Positions 5,243 through 6,720 of a stretch of DNA of 6,720 bases are shown piece after piece. Position 1 is the stretch's first letter. Each line of letters starts with the position of its first letter. Position numbers and translations under genes: made by a program. The notes below the pieces were generated by a model that saw nothing but the letters and a program-made list of their open reading frames with translations, was not told the origin of the DNA and ran no database searches. This DNA is from Holosporales bacterium (GTDB lineage: Bacteria > Pseudomonadota > Alphaproteobacteria > BNTO01): assembly GCA_031265645.1 (NCBI GenBank), contig JAISCJ010000048.1:1-6720 (forward strand), written 5' to 3'.

Positions 5243-6720
5243 CTATCCCATAGCTGGTCCTTGAGCTGTTCTGCTCATCGTTTCTGCCCAGCGTTCATCC
5301 GCTAAGTCAATGACATTTCCAGCCAGATCGTACGCGATTCCATTTGCCTCTTTGTACTTATCCTGGGTCACTTTTATCATTTTCTCTTGGACAATACGCG
5401 TGCGCAACGTCTGCTTAACCTGCTGGTATGGGGGTATCTCTGGTTGGCGTTTATCTTCTACGCGTACAACCAGCATTTGTCCATTCACTACTACTGGAGT
5501 AAGCAATATCGTTGCTTTTGCAGCAGAAAGCACAGCTTTGCTCAACTCTGATGATAACATCGTCAACTGTTGCTCGTTTAAGTAGCCCATGTCGCCCTTT
5601 CGGTCTTTGAATCGTTGATCAGAACAATATTTCTCCATAACAATGTCGAAATCTTTTCCGGCCTTCAATTCATTTATTGCCTTCTTTCCATCGTCTGCCG
5701 AAGATACAGGAATCACACGGATTCGAATCTCGGGCTTAGACCTGTCTATTCCAGACACCACCTGGTCGTACTTTGTCCTAATTTCATCTTCCGTAATTCC
5801 CTTGTCGGCCAGATCCATAAGCATTTCGTGTGCGACGTAAGATCTCTTCGCTTCATCAACTTTAGCTTTTATCTGTGGACGCGCTGCTACCCCTAATTTT
5901 GCGACCTCCCATTTTACTACGATTCGGCTAACATATTCTTCCAGAGCAGCCAACAACATGTCATATTCCCTTACTCCTGGGCTTCTAAACATGTTTACAT
6001 TCTCTTTTATGAACGCCGCTATGTCAGTAAACGTTACGGTCATTTTGTCGCCGATTTTAGCTAACACCGTATCGTCCTTTAGTTTTCTTACTAACTCGTC
6101 ATTCTTTTTGTCATCCTCGGGCACGCCTTCATTGGTCTGCTCCTTTTTGGCTTTTAATTCGTCTAGCCGCTCATCTACGGATTTTGTTGGCAACTCTGTC
6201 CCGTCTGGAGAATATAGAATTACACCATATTTCTTATACAACTCGGACACATGCTGCAAAGCCAACCTTGTAAGCAAGATACCCCGAACACGAGTCTTCA
6301 CTTTATCTAACGGAGCAGGAGCCGATTTCCGTTTATCATCTACGAACAATATGCTGAATCCCATGTTTGGAATGAACACAGGAACCTTTACATACGAACC
6401 AACTGTAGTGTTTTTTATTGTAGAAGACTCCGCCGCAGGCAATTGAGATTCGCGGAAGTACCCCAATGAGGCTTTCCGTCCTAATCCGTTCCTGTCTTTT
6501 GAATGAATATTTTGCAGTTCTGTGAATGACATTCCTTTTTCTAGTTTTTCTAAAACTTTTTCCGCATCATCTTTAGTTTCAACTAGAATATGACTCAAGC
6601 CAAATTCCTCCTCAACCACGAAAGATTTTACCAACTTCGCATATTGTTCTTGAATCGCTTCTGGAGTCACACGAGGCTTTCCTTGCTCTTCAAGGTAGTA
6701 TTGCTGCAAAATGCGATCTT
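5243..6720 (-). CDS. Parvulin-type peptidyl-prolyl isomerase, two tandem units (5' end missing)
   Basis: An envelope folding factor of the SurA/PpiC/PrsA class, which in related proteins acts in the periplasm on exported or outer-membrane proteins. The frame is open to the window edge; the visible part is 491 residues beginning DRILQQYYLEEQG, typical of the helix before a first parvulin domain, so the signal peptide and most of the first chaperone region lie outside. Parvulin domain one spans visible residues about 38-130 (SHILVET, ASLGYF, then MGFSILFVDDK). A charged linker at about 175-218 follows. A second chaperone-like region starts VLAKIGDKMTVTFTDI (about 218-325), then domain two (about 329-425: IRIRVIPVSS, GDMGYL, VVVRVEDKRQ). 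Domain one keeps the first conserved His but has Ser where G.H.I.V is expected; domain two lacks both His. Catalysis is therefore doubtful, and a chaperone role is plausible. The terminator at 5091-5129 follows. Confidence 0.94.
   Translation of the reverse strand, partial: DRILQQYYLEEQGKPRVTPEAIQEQYAKLVKSFVVEEEFGLSHILVETKDDAEKVLEKLEKGMSFTELQNIHSKDRNGLGRKASLGYFRESQLPAAESSTIKNTTVGSYVKVPVFIPNMGFSILFVDDKRKSAPAPLDKVKTRVRGILLTRLALQHVSELYKKYGVILYSPDGTELPTKSVDERLDELKAKKEQTNEGVPEDDKKNDELVRKLKDDTVLAKIGDKMTVTFTDIAAFIKENVNMFRSPGVREYDMLLAALEEYVSRIVVKWEVAKLGVAARPQIKAKVDEAKRSYVAHEMLMDLADKGITEDEIRTKYDQVVSGIDRSKPEIRIRVIPVSSADDGKKAINELKAGKDFDIVMEKYCSDQRFKDRKGDMGYLNEQQLTMLSSELSKAVLSAAKATILLTPVVVNGQMLVVRVEDKRQPEIPPYQQVKQTLRTRIVQEKMIKVTQDKYKEANGIAYDLAGNVIDLADERWAETMSRTAQGPAMG

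Noticed and set aside
5958..6446. 162-codon plus-strand frame opposite the isomerase gene
   Set aside because: It is the mirror of a clear parvulin protein, Ser/Thr/Phe-rich as expected of antisense frames, with no ribosome site.
1..6720. tRNA, rRNA, CRISPR array or intact insertion sequence
   Set aside because: No T-loop with a cloverleaf, regularly spaced repeats, terminal inverted repeats with a transposase, or rRNA motifs were found on reading through the window.

Overview
The window looks like a piece of a moderately AT-rich bacterial chromosome, probably from an intracellular or protist-associated bacterium. That placement is inference. It rests mainly on a eukaryote-style two-repeat Myb DNA-binding protein that has bacterial expression signals (a well-spaced Shine-Dalgarno site, no introns) and a hydrophobic, signal-like N-terminus. 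Myb/SANT proteins are otherwise typical of eukaryotes, and bacterial copies I know of are mostly in host-associated lineages. The Holosporales-like Alphaproteobacteria are one candidate group, but nothing here proves the taxon.

Layout: bases 1-181 hold an open frame, probably the 3' end of an unrecognised gene. A clear sigma70-type promoter (168-196) drives trpS (237-1232). Bases 1233-5100 form an accessory region. It contains a 67-residue small protein (1531-1734, +), an unrecognised 228-residue protein on the minus strand (1814-2500), an unrecognised exported protein of 230 residues (2822-3514, +), and the Myb protein (4036-4593, +). Long spacers between them carry broken reading frames and small repeats. 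The right end (5243-6720, -) is a parvulin-type peptidyl-prolyl isomerase with two tandem units. Its 5' end lies outside the window, and it is followed by an intrinsic terminator at 5091-5129.

How it fits together: trpS and the isomerase are housekeeping genes of translation and envelope protein folding. The three plus-strand accessory genes each have a good ribosome site and an N-terminal hydrophobic segment, so the block may encode exported, host-directed proteins. Two of them (1531 and 4036) are preceded by related upstream DNA (three collinear blocks at 1397-1476 and 3895-4028). A second repeat links 1302-1323 with 4886-4908 in inverted orientation. Together with stop-interrupted coding-like frames at 3633-3938 and 4720-5061, this suggests a region shaped by duplication and gene decay.

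The most interesting item is the Myb protein. It has two Myb repeats, a possible export signal and an acidic-aromatic C-terminal tail resembling a eukaryotic transcription activation domain, so it could be a secreted nuclear effector. No tRNA, rRNA, CRISPR array or intact insertion sequence was seen.
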